DNA of 47,865 nucleotides from Pseudomonadota bacterium (GTDB lineage: Bacteria > Pseudomonadota > Gammaproteobacteria > Burkholderiales > Burkholderiaceae), in NCBI GenBank assembly GCA_023441105.1, contig JAEZQX010000121.1, positions 1 to 47,865 of the forward strand, given 5' to 3'. Each line of letters starts with the position of its first letter. Position 1 is the stretch's first letter. The notes beneath the pieces were generated by a model. The model made no database searches. It was not told the DNA's origin and was given only the letters and a program-made list of their open reading frames with translations. A program made the translations under genes and the position numbers. Of the stretch, positions 1 to 17,500 are shown piece by piece.

Positions 1-4338
<4,338 letters not shown>

Positions 4339-4342
<4 letters not shown>

Positions 4343-7300
4343 GCGCGCCCCCTGCCCGCTCCCGCGCCTTCCAGCAGCGCAGCCAGCGCCTCGTCGTCCG
4401 ACAGCGCCTCAACCTCCAGCGCAGCAGGATCCTCGTCGGGCATGACGCCGGGATCGTCGCCAGCCACCGGCGATGGCGTGGGAGGCGACGCCGGCGCCAG
4501 CCGGCCCAGCAGGTGTTCCGCCAGCGCCGCCACGGAGGGGTAGTTCCAGAGCGCGGTGGCAGAGATCGGCAGGTCGAGGTCGATCTCGAGGCGGTTGCGC
4601 AGCTCCATCGCCATCAGCGAATTGAGGCCGTAGCTTCCCAGCGGCGAGCGCGGATCGAGCCGGCCTGCCCCCAGCTTCAGGACGGCGGCGGCATGCCCTG
4701 CCAGGCGTTCCTGCAGCAGCCGGTTGCGTCGCGCAGGGTCCTGCCGCGACAGCAGCGTCGCGAAGGACTCGACCGCCGCCGCGTCGGCCTCGCCCTCGGC
4801 GGCAGCCAGCGCCGGCCGAGTCTCACCCAGCGGTGCAAGCAGCGTGCGGCTGCCGCGGTCACAGGCGGCCAAGGCATCGCGCAAGCGGCCGCGATCCAGC
4901 GGCAGGACGGCGATTTGTGCATCGGCCCGGGCGATGACCGCCTCCAACGCTGCGGTTCCCTTGCCCGGCGCAAGCGGTTCGATGCCGATTCCCTGCAATT
5001 GCCGCTTGGCCTCGGCTCCCCCTGTCGTTGCGGCGAATCCGACGCCATCCCAGACCGCCCAGTTGATGCTGTGCGCAGCCTGACCGTCGGCGCGCCTCGC
5101 ATGCGCGAGCGCATCGAGGAACGCGTTGGCGGCCGCGTAGCTGGCCTGTCCCGGCTGCGGCAGCAGGCTGGCCACCGACGAGAACAGCACGAAGATGTCG
5201 AGTCGCGGCAGCAGCCGATGCAGCTGCCACGCACCGACGGCCTTGCCTGCCATGACGGCGCGCAGCTGCGAAGGCTCCAGGTCGCCGATGAGCCGATCAT
5301 CGATGGCACCGGCAGCGTGGAAGACGCCCCTGATCGCAGGCCAGCCTTCGGCGCGGAACGATTGCAGGAAGGCTTCGAGGCGGCCGGCATCCGCCAGGTC
5401 GACCGCCGCGTAGTGGACGCTGGCGCCGAGGCCCTCCAGCATCTGCACGCCGCGGACCAGCGCGTATCCAGGCGAACGCTCGTCCATGGCACCCCACAGC
5501 GCCCTCGCCGGCGGCTGCGTGCGGCCCAGGATGGCGAGGCGCCGGGCGCCACGCGAGATCATCCATTTCGCGACCTGCAGGCCGATGCCTCCCAACCCGC
5601 CGGTCACCAGGTAGGTGGCGTCGGTGCGGAAGCAGACCGGACTGGCCTCCCCTGCTCCGCCCGCCTCGTCGAGGCCCGGCGAATACCGCTGCCCCGCCCG
5701 GAAGGCCACGGCCGCGGCCCCGCCGGCGCCCACCTCCGCGACCACGCAGGCGGCCGAGTCGCCGGCCGACATCTGCGGATCCAGGTCGATGCATCCCCCC
5801 CACAGCGATGGATGCTCGACGGCGACAGCGGCACCCAGGCCCCAGAGCGGCGCCTGCGCCAGCGACAGCCGTTGCCCATCGCCCGCCCCGACGGCGCGCG
5901 CACCGCGGGTGACGAACCAGCAGCGGCGAGGCGCGGCATCGAAGCGATCGAGCAGTTGGATCAGGCGGACCGCTCGTTCGAGCGCGGCGATCGATGCGCT
6001 GGAAGGTTCAGCCGGGGGATCGGCCACGCCGGGCAGGTAGAGGACCTCGACAAGCTGCTGCCGGTCTTCGCGCAAGGCGGCGCCGAGCATCGACTCGCCT
6101 GCCGCGCACGCCACCTCGCCTGCGGGCACGACCGCGACCGGCATGCCTGCCCGTTGCAGCAGAGCCGCAACTTCCCGGCTCAGGACCTCATCCTCGGCGA
6201 CGAGCAGCCAGCGGCGCTGCCGGGCCGGCGGCGCAGGCAGCCGATCCTCGGGCTTCCACGTTTGCCTGAACAGCCAGTGCCGAACGTCGCCGGTGACATG
6301 ACCGCCCAGTTGCTCGAGCCGGAGACCGGCGAGCTTCAGGAGCGGGCCTCGCGAGCCGCGCAGTTCGACATCGATGACCAGCGCAGCATCCGACCCGCGA
6401 GGGCGCTCGCGGGCGATGACCTGGCGCGGCGAACCCATGTCCGGGCTGCACTCCACCTGGTCGATCATGCAGGGGATCCACAGGGCTCCCTCGGGCGCCA
6501 GGGATGCCGCAAGCTGGAAGCAGGCATCCAGCGCAGCGGGCGGGACGGCGAAGCGGTCGTGGCCGGGACCATTGCACGCGACCTGCGCGTCATTGGTACG
6601 ACCTTCGGCGACGGCATGACCCGCGCCCCCGACCGGTTCGCTCGCGCATTGCGAGTCGCGATCGGTGAGGTCGGCGACGACGCAATCGCCGAGCCGCCGG
6701 ACACGATCGATCGCCCGCAGCGCCTGCCCGAACACGACGCCGCGGCATTGCAGCCGCGCATAGAAGTCGCTCGCGGCGACACCCGCTTCGCTGCCTGTCG
6801 CCGGGTCAGCCGGATCATCGTGAAGCGACGGCAGCGGGGAGCCATCCGCGCCCATGTCCGCGCCCATGTCCGTCACGCCTGAAACGCCGGGTCGAGCGAG
6901 ACGTGCCGACGCGTGGCGGATCCACCTGCCATCCACCTCGCTGAGCCAGGCAAAGGTCATGCTGCCGTCTGCCGGCAGCGCCTGCAGCCGAAGCCGGGAG
7001 GCGGCATCCCGCTCCAGGTGAACCGCGCGTTCGAAAGCCAGCGATTCGATCTGCACGCGTCCACCGCCACCGAGAGCCCGGGAAGCGGCGACGGCGAGCT
7101 CCACGTACACCGATGCGGCGAGCACCGGCGCGTTGTGCAGCCGATGCGCCGCCAGATGAGGAAGGCGCGCGAGATTGAGGTCCAGGTCCCAAAGGCTTCC
7201 AGGCAAGTCGCCGCCAACGGCCACCGCAGGACCGAATAGCGGATGCGCGCCTGCACCGCCGGCGGCGCCGTAATCCCGCAACCGGCGACCTTCGGCGCGA

Positions 7301-9990
7301 TCGGCTGCGTCCAGCCAGTGCCTCTCCCTCTGCCAGGGATAGCTGGGCAGCGCGACGAAGCCGGCAGCAGGCTCCATCGCCGTTCGCCAGTCGACTGCCG
7401 ATCCGCGGGTCCACAATCCGCCGATCCCTGCCAGCAGCATCTCCTGGTCGGACCGGTCGCGATGGCCGCTGGCAATGTTCAGGGTCTCCCGGCCCCGGCT
7501 GCCTGCCGTCTGCTGCACCGAAGGAAGCAGCACCGGATGGGGCCCCAGCTCGATGAAGGCGGTGAAGCCGTCGGTGAGCAGCGCGCCGATGGCATCCTCG
7601 AAGAGCACCGTCTGGCGAAGGTTTCGCGCCCAATAGCCGGCATCGAACGTGCCACCATCGACCTGGCGGCCCATCACCGTGGAATAGATCGGGATCGCCG
7701 CCTGCGCGGGACGCAGGTCGCGCAGCTCGCGCTCGAGCTGCTCGGCCAGCGGCTGCATCTGCGGGCTGTGGGATGCGACATCGACGTTGACGAGACGGCA
7801 GAAGACCTGTTCCTGCTCGAGCTCCCGCATCAACGCCTGGACCGACCGCGGATCCCCGGAGGCGACGCTCGACCGCGGGCTGTTGCTGACGGCGGCGGAG
7901 ATCCGGTCCTCCGCTCCCGCCAATCGGCGGCGCAGCTCCTGCAGGGGCAGCTCCACCAGGGCCATCGCGCCTGCTCCCGCCACCGAACGCATCAGCGCGC
8001 TGCGCCGGCAGACGATGCGCATCGCCTGCGGGACGCTGAGCACGCCGGCGATGCAGGCGGCGCCGACTTCGCCCATGCTGTGCCCGACGATCGCATGCGG
8101 CCGGACGCCGCGGGATTCCCAGAGGGCGGCATAGGCGATCGCCATCGCAACCAGGACCGGCTGGATGACGTCGATGCGATCCAGCAGATAGCCGGGCGAC
8201 GCCGGATCCAGGAACAGTTGCTCTTCGATGGACCAGGACACGAACTCGCGCGCCGCGTCATCGCAGCGCTGCAGCGCAAGCTTGAAGGCCGGCTCCTCTT
8301 GGGCGAGGCGCCGTCCCATGCCGACCCACTGCGCGCCCTGACCCGGTACGACGAAGGCGATTCGCGGCGCTTCGGCCGGCCGCGCCAGGCCGTGCAGCGC
8401 AGGCTCCTCACCGGCGGAGACCCGCTGGAGGACATCGATCATCTCCGCCCGCCCGGCCGCGACGAAAGCTGCGCGGGATTCGAGGGCCGTGCGGCGGGTG
8501 GCGGCGTTCCAGCAGACCGCGGGCAGGGACGGGGCGTCGCTCTCGAGCAGCAGCGCGGCGTAGCGGCCGGCGAGCGCGCGAAGTGCAGGCAGCGTGCGCG
8601 CCGACAACGGCAGGATGGCCGCCGTGGCTTCGCCTGCCGCCGGCGCTTGCCTCGGCGCCGCCCCTTTCTCCGGCGCCGGCGCCGCGCCAAGCACCACATG
8701 CGCGTTGGTACCGGCAATCCCGAACGCGCTCACGCCCGCGAAGCGCTCGCCGCCTGGCACCGGCCATTCCTGCAGCGTGCGCGGCACCTCCAGGGGCAAC
8801 TCGGCCCAGGGCACCGCCGGATTCGGCACGCGGCAATGCAGGCTGGGCGGAATGGCGCCGTGATGCACGGCCAGCGCCGCCTTGATCAACCCGGCGACGC
8901 CGGCGGCGCCTTCGGTGTGGCCGATGTTGGTCTTCACCGAGCCCACGCGGCAGCGCTGCGCGTCGCTTCGATCGCGTGCAAGGACGGCACCGAGCGCACC
9001 GAGCTCGACCGGATCACCGGCGCGCGTACCGGTGCCGTGTGCCTCCACATAGCCGACGGCAGCGGGATCGACGCCGGCATCCGCATAGGCGGTGCGCAGC
9101 AGCGCCTCCTGCCCGGCCCGACTCGGCGTTCCCATCGAGCCGCTGCTGCGCCCATCGTTGTTGATCGCACTGCCGTGGATCAGCGCGTAGATCCGATCGC
9201 CGTCGGCGACCGCGCGATCCAGGGCCTTGAGGAGCACCAGCCCGGCACCCTCGCTCCTGACATAGCCGTCGCCGGATGCGTCCGCGAACTTGCAGCGGCC
9301 GTCCGGCGCCATCATCCGGCTCTGCGAATACGCGATGCTGATGTGAGGCTGCATGATCACGTTGACGCCGCCGGCGAAGGCAAGCTCGCACTCGCCGTTG
9401 CGGATGCTTTGCACGGCGAGATGCACCGCGGCCAGCGATGACGAGCAGGCGCTGTCGATGGACAGGCTGGGCCCGCGCAGGCCGAGCAGGTACGAGATGC
9501 GTCCGCAGCCGGCGTAGCGACCGCTGCCGGTGGTCATGAAGAAGTCGACGGCCTCGGGATCCGCGAACAGCCGGCCTTCGAAATCCTGCAACCACTGCCC
9601 GACGAAGACGCCGGTGCGGCTTTCCTCCAGGGCGGCGGCATCCTGCCCGGCATCCTCCAACGCTTCCCAGGCCAGCTCGAGCAACAGGCGATGCTGCGGA
9701 TCCAGCCGTTCCGCCTCGCGCGGCGAGAGATTGAAGAAGCCGGCATCGAGATCACGCAGCCCTTCCAGATAGCCGCCCCATCGCGTCATGATCCGGCCGG
9801 GCGTCGCCGGCCGCTCGTCGAAGTAATAAGCGATCTCGATCCGGTCCGGCGGGATCTCGGCAATGGCATCCCTGCCCTCGCTCAGGTAACGCCAGTACGC
9901 CCGGGCGTCACCGATGCCGCCTGGAAACCGGCAGCCGATCCCCACGATCGCGACGGGTCGATGCCCGCCGCGCGCGCCCGCGGCCGTCAC
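4339..9990 (-). CDS. Modular type I polyketide synthase, KS-AT-DH(degenerate)-KR-ACP
   Basis: A complete one-module PKS of 1883 aa. KS (about 15-440) has Cys near 181 in DSACSSS, EAHGTGT and KTNIGH. AT has GHSMGE near 638 and VASH near 740, closer to methylmalonyl-type or relaxed ATs than to malonyl-type HAFH. The DH His region near 946 reads HRLHNAPVLA, so the G and P of HxxxGxxxxP are replaced, although LDACFQ near 1153 is kept; DH activity is doubtful. KR has TGGLGGIG near 1463, an IDD motif and SYAAAN near 1617. The ACP Ser sits in GLNSLMA near 1790, with Asn where Asp is usual. No ER is present. An acidic C-terminal tail may dock to the next PKS. The start is a GTG overlapping the thioesterase stop (GTGA); a longer in-frame extension upstream lies inside the thioesterase gene and looks spurious. 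Confidence 0.95.
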
Positions 9991-10766
9991 TGGATGCGCT
10001 CCGGAATTCTTGCGCGCAGCGGCAGCGACAGCGTGCTGGCGATCTCCGCGATCACCGCATCGCGACAGGCGTCGAGATAGAAGTGCCCGCCCGGGAACAG
10101 GCGCACGCGCAGGTCGCGCGAGGTCTGCCGCCGCCATTCCTCCAGATCCGACCGCGGTGTCAGCGGATCATCGCTGCCGCCAAGGGCAAGAATGGGGCAA
10201 GCCAGTGGCTCGCGGCTGCGCGGCACATGCGTCTCGAGCGCCGCGATGTCCGCCCTGAGCGCCGGCAGCAGCAGCGACAGTACGTCCGGCTCCGCCGCCA
10301 CCTCCGCAGGAATGGCCGAATAGCGACGCTGGATCTCGGCGAGGAACGATTCATCGGACAGGTGCCGCAGCGGCGGGTTCGGATCCGGCATGCCTGGTGG
10401 CCGGCGGCCGGAAACGAACAACTGCACCGGCGCCGGCAAACCGCGAGCGGCGAGCGAGCGGCACAGCTCGGTGGCGACGATGGCGCCCATGCTGTGGCCG
10501 AAGAACGCGAACGGCATGCCGAGGTGCGGCGCCAGCTCCTGCGTGAGCCGCTCGACGAGGAGTTGCATGTCCGCGATGGGTGGCTCGTCGAGCCGGTTGG
10601 CGCGTCCCGGCAACTGGACGGCGCAGACATCCAACGCGCCGCCGAACAGACGGGACCATGCGCGATAGGAGGCTGCACCCCCGCCCGCATGCGGAAAGCA
10701 GAACAGGCGCATTCCGGCACGATCATCACCCGACGCCCACCGCATCAACCATCGGCTCATTCGCAT
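9987..10766 (-). CDS. Type II (editing) thioesterase
   Basis: A 259-aa alpha/beta-hydrolase of the external thioesterase family that clears stalled or mis-primed acyl groups from PKS/NRPS carrier proteins. It has the FPHAGG oxyanion-region motif, the nucleophile motif GHSMG, an Asp in GGSDDPL and the catalytic His in GGHFYL. Length is typical of the family. ATG at 10766 is preferred because it follows a purine-rich stretch; ATG codons at 10796 and 10760 are also possible. Its stop overlaps the GTG of the following PKS. About 140 bp without a recognisable gene separate it from the carboxylase gene upstream, so a secondary promoter could lie there, although none is clear. Confidence 0.9.
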   Translation of the reverse strand: MRMSRWLMRWASGDDRAGMRLFCFPHAGGGAASYRAWSRLFGGALDVCAVQLPGRANRLDEPPIADMQLLVERLTQELAPHLGMPFAFFGHSMGAIVATELCRSLAARGLPAPVQLFVSGRRPPGMPDPNPPLRHLSDESFLAEIQRRYSAIPAEVAAEPDVLSLLLPALRADIAALETHVPRSREPLACPILALGGSDDPLTPRSDLEEWRRQTSRDLRVRLFPGGHFYLDACRDAVIAEIASTLSLPLRARIPERIQ

Positions 10767-10906
10767 TCCCGCTCGCTCACTGCGAAGCAAACGCAAGGTC
10801 GAAGAAATGCGAACTGCGCTTCGACTGTCGCGCGTTAATCTGGATCGAGTTTGCAGAACAGGCGTGCGACGGGCAATCGAAACTCTGTTAACTCAGGATT
10901 CATCGA

Positions 10907-13008
10907 TCAAACGAAGCGCATGATCACCTGATCGACGGACAGGCTATCGCCCTTGCCTGCTTCGACGATGCCGATGACGCAATCCTCGCGCGCTAGCAGC
11001 ACGTTCTCCATCTTCATGGCCTCGACCACGGCGAGCCTCTCGCCGGCGCGCACGGCTTGACCGGCAGTGACGGCGAGCTCCACCAGCCGACCGGGCATCG
11101 GCGACAGCAACGCCTTGTCCTGGGCATCGGGCGCGCGCATGGGCATCAACCGCTGCAACTCCGCAACGCGGGGCGTCAGCACGCGCGCCGACAATCGCGA
11201 ACCGTTTCTCGCCAATTCATAGACGAGCCCTACGCGTTCGACGAGCGCGCGAAACGGCGCACCGGATATCTCGCCGCGAATGGCGATGTCGCGCAGCGGG
11301 CTGTGCAGCGTGATCGGATAATCGCAGCCGCCGATCGAGACCACGATCTCGTCGCCGCGCGGCTGCACCAACGCCGTCGCCTGCCGCGGCGAATCCCTGG
11401 CATCGCCGATGATCACCACCAGCTCCGCGCTCGGCCTTGCATTGCTGCCCGGCATCTGCCCCGACATGCTCGACGCGCGCTGCAGCGACCGGTAATCGAC
11501 TGCAACGGCAAGCGCCATCAGGAAGCCTTCCTCGGCTGCATCGGAGGTCGGCTCGAAACGGCTGCCGTAGGTGTCGGCGACGAACGACGTATCGACGCGG
11601 CCGGCTTGAAAACGCGGGTTCGCGAAGATCGCCGCCTGGAACGACTGGTTGCTCGAGATGCCGCGGACCACCAGGCTGTCGAGCGCCTCACGCATCAGGC
11701 TCACGCAGCCGCTTCGCTCCGGCGCGTGGGTGATGAGCTTGCAGATCAGCGAATCGTAGTAGGTGGAGATCACGTCGCCTTCGCGCACGCCCCCGTCGCA
11801 GCGCAGGCCGCCTTGCTCGGGGACCGGGCGCGACGCCTCCATGGTCGTCGGTGGCGGCTGGAAGCGCACCAGGCGGCCCGCCGACGGCAGGAAGCCACGC
11901 GCGGGATCGTCGGCGTTGATGCGGCACTCGATGGCGCTGCCGCGCAGCTGGACGTCGCCCTGGGTGAACGACAGGCGCTCGCCGGCAGCGATGCGGATCA
12001 TCTGCTCGACCAGGTCGATGCCGGTCACACACTCGGTAACCCCGTGCTCGACTTGCAGCCGGGTGTTCATCTCGATGAAATGGAAGCGGCCCTCCGCATC
12101 GACCAGGAACTCGACGGTGCCGGCCGATTGATAGCCGGCATGCCGCGCCAGCGCCACCGCCTGCTCGCACATCCGCAGGCGGGTCGCGGCGTCGATGGAC
12201 GGACTGGGTGCCTCCTCGATCAGCTTCTGGTGCCGGCGCTGGATGGAGCACTCCCGCTCCCACAGGTGCAGGCAGTTACCGTGGCCGTCCGCCAGCACCT
12301 GCACCTCCAGGTGACGGGCGCGCGGCACCAGCCGCTCGAGGAACACCCGGTCGTCGCCGAAGCTGCCCAGCGCCTCGCTGCGGCAGGCGGCGATGGACTC
12401 CAGCAGCCGGCTCTCGTCGGCGACCACCCGCAGGCCGCGTCCGCCGCCGCCGGCGCTGGCCTTGACCATGAGCGGATAGCCGACCTCCCTGGCGACCGCG
12501 AGCGCCTGCGCCGGCGAGTCGATCGCGCCGTTCCAGCCGGGAATGACGTCGATGCCGGCTTCGATCGCCAGCAGCTTGGCCGCGATCTTGTCGCCCATGG
12601 CAGCGATGCTCTGATGCCGCGGCCCGATGAAGGTGATGCCCGCCAGCTCGACCCGCCGCGCGAACTCCGCGCTCTCGCTGAGAAAGCCGTAGCCCGGATG
12701 CACGGCCTGCGCGCCGCTCTGGCGACAAGCCTCCAGCACCCGCGCCATGTCGAGGTAGGACGACCGGGCAGGTGCGGCGCCGATGCAGATCGCGTCGTCG
12801 GCCATGGCGACGTGGACCGCGCCCTCGTCCGCTTCCGAGTAGACCGCCACCGCCTCGATGCCCAGGCGCTGCGCCGTCTTGATGATGCGGCAGGCGATCT
12901 CGCCCCGGTTGGCGACCAGGATCCGGTCGAACAGTGGCGCGTCCGTGATGCGGGCTGCCTGCGCGCCGCCGATGGCTTCCTGTAGCCCAGCAGGGACTGG
13001 TTCGCGCT

Positions 13009-13012
<4 letters not shown>
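10907..13012 (-). CDS. Acyl-CoA carboxylase alpha subunit (biotin carboxylase + biotin carboxyl carrier)
   Basis: A 701-aa protein with an N-terminal biotin carboxylase beginning [17 protein letters not shown]-grasp glycine-rich [10 protein letters not shown], and [10 protein letters not shown] in the active site. A BCCP domain at the C-terminus carries the biotinylation motif EAMKMEN. It carboxylates biotin for the partner beta subunit. ATG at 13012 is chosen because it overlaps the stop of the beta-subunit gene (ATGA) and the frame upstream is only arginine-rich antisense sequence. Alpha subunits of propionyl-/acyl-CoA carboxylases have this BC-linker-BCCP layout and about this length. Context suggests it supplies methylmalonyl-CoA to the PKSs, which is inference; a housekeeping role is also possible. 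Confidence 0.95.
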
Positions 13013-14543
<1,531 letters not shown>

Positions 14544-14547
<4 letters not shown>

Positions 14548-17500
14548 GGCAGCTTCCCGCAAAGTCCGAGGACAACCAGTTCGCGACGACATTCCGCCGC
14601 TGCAGCGGCGCCTGCGGTTGCCGGCGGCGCCGCTTGCGTGCCTTGTGTCGCTTGCGCCGATGGTGCCTCGTGCCCCGGTTGCGCAACCTGGCCTGGTGCC
14701 GCCATCTGCACGGAGGGCGCCACCTTGACCGGTGGCGGGGCAACCTTGACGGGTGGCGCGACCTGGGCCGGCTGGACGGCGACCGACGGCGCGCCGGGCA
14801 ACGCCTGCCGTGCCGGCTGCGGTGGTGCGACGACCTGGGGCGGCGCAGTGGCGGGGCGTGTCGCGACGACGGGTGGCGCGACGACGGGCGGTGAGGCAAC
14901 GACGGGCGGTGAGGCAACGGCGGGAGGTGCCGCGACGACGTGTGGTGAGGCGACGACCGGAGGCGGCGCGACGACCGACTCTCTTGCCGCCGGGGGCTTG
15001 GCGGTAGCCGCTGCAACCGCTGTCGCGGGCGGCGCGTTGGCGTCCTCGTCCACCCGACCCACCGACACCGGCTCAGCCGGTCCCGCCTCCGCTGTCTGCG
15101 GCGCAGCTGGCGTCTTCGAGACAGCGATCGGCTTGGACACATCGATCGTCTTGGGTAGATCGACTGTCTTCGGCACATCGACTGTCTTAGGCACATCGAC
15201 CGCCTTAGGCACATCGACAGGCTTCGGCACATCGACAGGCTTCGGCGCATCGACAGGCTTCGGCACATCGACGGGCTTCGCTGATTCGAGAGGCTTCGCT
15301 GCGTCGGGCGGCTTCGGCAGCGCCGAAGCTGTCGCCACATCGAGCGCTGTCGGAGTGTCTGCAGTCCTGGAGCCCGCAGCCCTCGGCCCGTCGATCGGAT
15401 TCGAGCGATCCATCGATCCAACCACTTCGGTCCCTCTAACCGGCTCCGTGGACTTGGCCGGCACCGCGACCGTGGCCGGTTCTGCCGCCTTCGCCGACTC
15501 CACGACCTTCGCCGGCTCCACGACCTTCGCCGGCTCAACGACCTTCACCGGCTCCACCACCTTTACAGGCTCCACCACCTTCACAGGCTCCACCACCTTC
15601 ACCGGCTCCACCACCTTCGCCGGCTCCGCTGCTTTGGCCGGCTCGTTCACCCCCGTCCTTGCACGCGGCGGTACTGCATCGCCGGCAAGGCCCGTCACCT
15701 CCCGGACCGGCATTGGATTCGGCAATTCGACGATCGGCCTCGGCGTGGCGCTATCGGCGATCGCTTCGGAGGGCCGCGAGGAGCTCGCCTCGTTGTCCTC
15801 GCCGCCGATGACCGACTCGACGCCCGCGACGAACACCATCTCCAGCAGGCGCTCCCCGTTGATGACCAGCGTGAGGGCGAGGCCGACCGCCAGGCCGGCG
15901 GCCACCGCCACCGCGTAGTGCATCGCCATCGCCCGGCGCGACGTCGCGAGCCGGGCCTTCTTGTCTTCGTCCCGGTCGGCCTGCGGCTTGTCCTCCTGCC
16001 ACGCGCTTCGCTTTGCCGGATCGTCGGGCGCCAGCATCGGCGCGTCCGGATGCACGCCGTCGCTGCGGTCGTATGCATAGAGCGGCTGGTCGGCCGCCGC
16101 TGGCGCATCCGTCGGGATGGCCGGGCCAGACGAGGCAGCCTGGGCGGCCTGGCCGGCCGGCGCAGTCGCGGCAGTGGCGACAGTCGCGGCAGTCGGGGCA
16201 GTTGCGGCAGCCGGTGCAACCGGTACGGCTGGCACCACCGGCACGGGCGCGGCGTTCGGCGCGGCTGGTAGCGCCCCCTTGCCAGGCGAGCTTCGATCCG
16301 CCCCGGCTTCAGGCGACTCGATCGCCCCGAGCGGCTCCAATTCCGCACCAGCAGCCACCACGCTCGCCACCGCCGGCACCTTGCAGCGGCCGAGGTATTC
16401 CAGCAGGCCGTCATGCCGCCAGCGGCCGAGCTCGCCGGTGCGGAACAGCTTGCGGCCGGTCTTCGCGCCGAGCGCATCGGGCACGAAGCGATGTGCCGAC
16501 AGCTGACGCTCGCCGAGATAGCCGCTGGCGACGCATTCGCCGCCGACATGCAACTCGCCGATCACGCCGATGGGACATGGCTGACCATGCTCGTCGCACA
16601 CCCAGACGGCGGATGCGCCCTGGGGCTTGCCGATGATGCGCCTCGCGCTCGCCCCGCCGCCGCCGTGGCTACTGCCGCCGATGTCGCCTTCGCCAAGCGA
16701 TGCCAGTTGCTCGGCATGGTCGATCTTCAGGGCGGCGGCCACGCCGGCCGTCTCGGCGGTGCCGTGGAGGCAGCAGACGTGCGCGCCGCGCGCCAGCAGC
16801 GCGGCGACGAGCTGCGGCTCGGCTTCGGTTGCCGGCAGCATCGCCTTGAAGCCGGGCCGGCCCTGCCAGCCGCCATCGACCAGCGCCAGCCAGACGCCAG
16901 CCGGGGCCGCCATGGCGGTGACCTCTCCTTCATCGAGCAAGGTGCGCAGCGCCTGGGGCGAAGGCCTCGGCTCGGCGAAGCGGACCTGTGCGCCGGACGC
17001 CAGCGCCGCCAGGACATCCAGTCCGAAGCCGGCGTGGTCCAACGAATCGGCCGCCAGGAGCGTGTCGTGCTCGCCGAGGTCCAGGATGGCGCCGAGACAG
17101 CCGGTGGCGGAGGCCACGGCACGACGCGGCAGCACCACCAGGTGCGCGGCGCCGTCGACTTCATGGCGCACGACGAACAGCGGCTCTTCCCCGAAGGCGG
17201 CGGACGCCGCCGGCGCCAGTGCGGCATCCGACTGCCGGTCGATGTCGCCTGCCTCATCCGCCAGCAGGACCAGCGGCACCGGCGGCCGGTCGCCAGCCAG
17301 CGTGGTTGCCACGACGAGAACCGCGGCGCCAGCTTGCAGCAGCCCCCGCAGCGTCGGATCCGGCCAGCGAGGATCCAGCGGCAGGCACGCCGCGCCGGTC
17401 TTCATCACGGCGAGCTGGGTGACGACCTGGTCGACGCCCACGTTCATGAGCACGCCCACGCGCATGCCGGGCGCCGCGCCGCGTGCGAGGAGGTGACGGG

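Noticed and set aside
15120..15650. CRISPR-like array suggested by regularly spaced short repeats
   Set aside because: The repeats are contiguous, in frame and lack unique spacers; they encode hexapeptide units of one protein.
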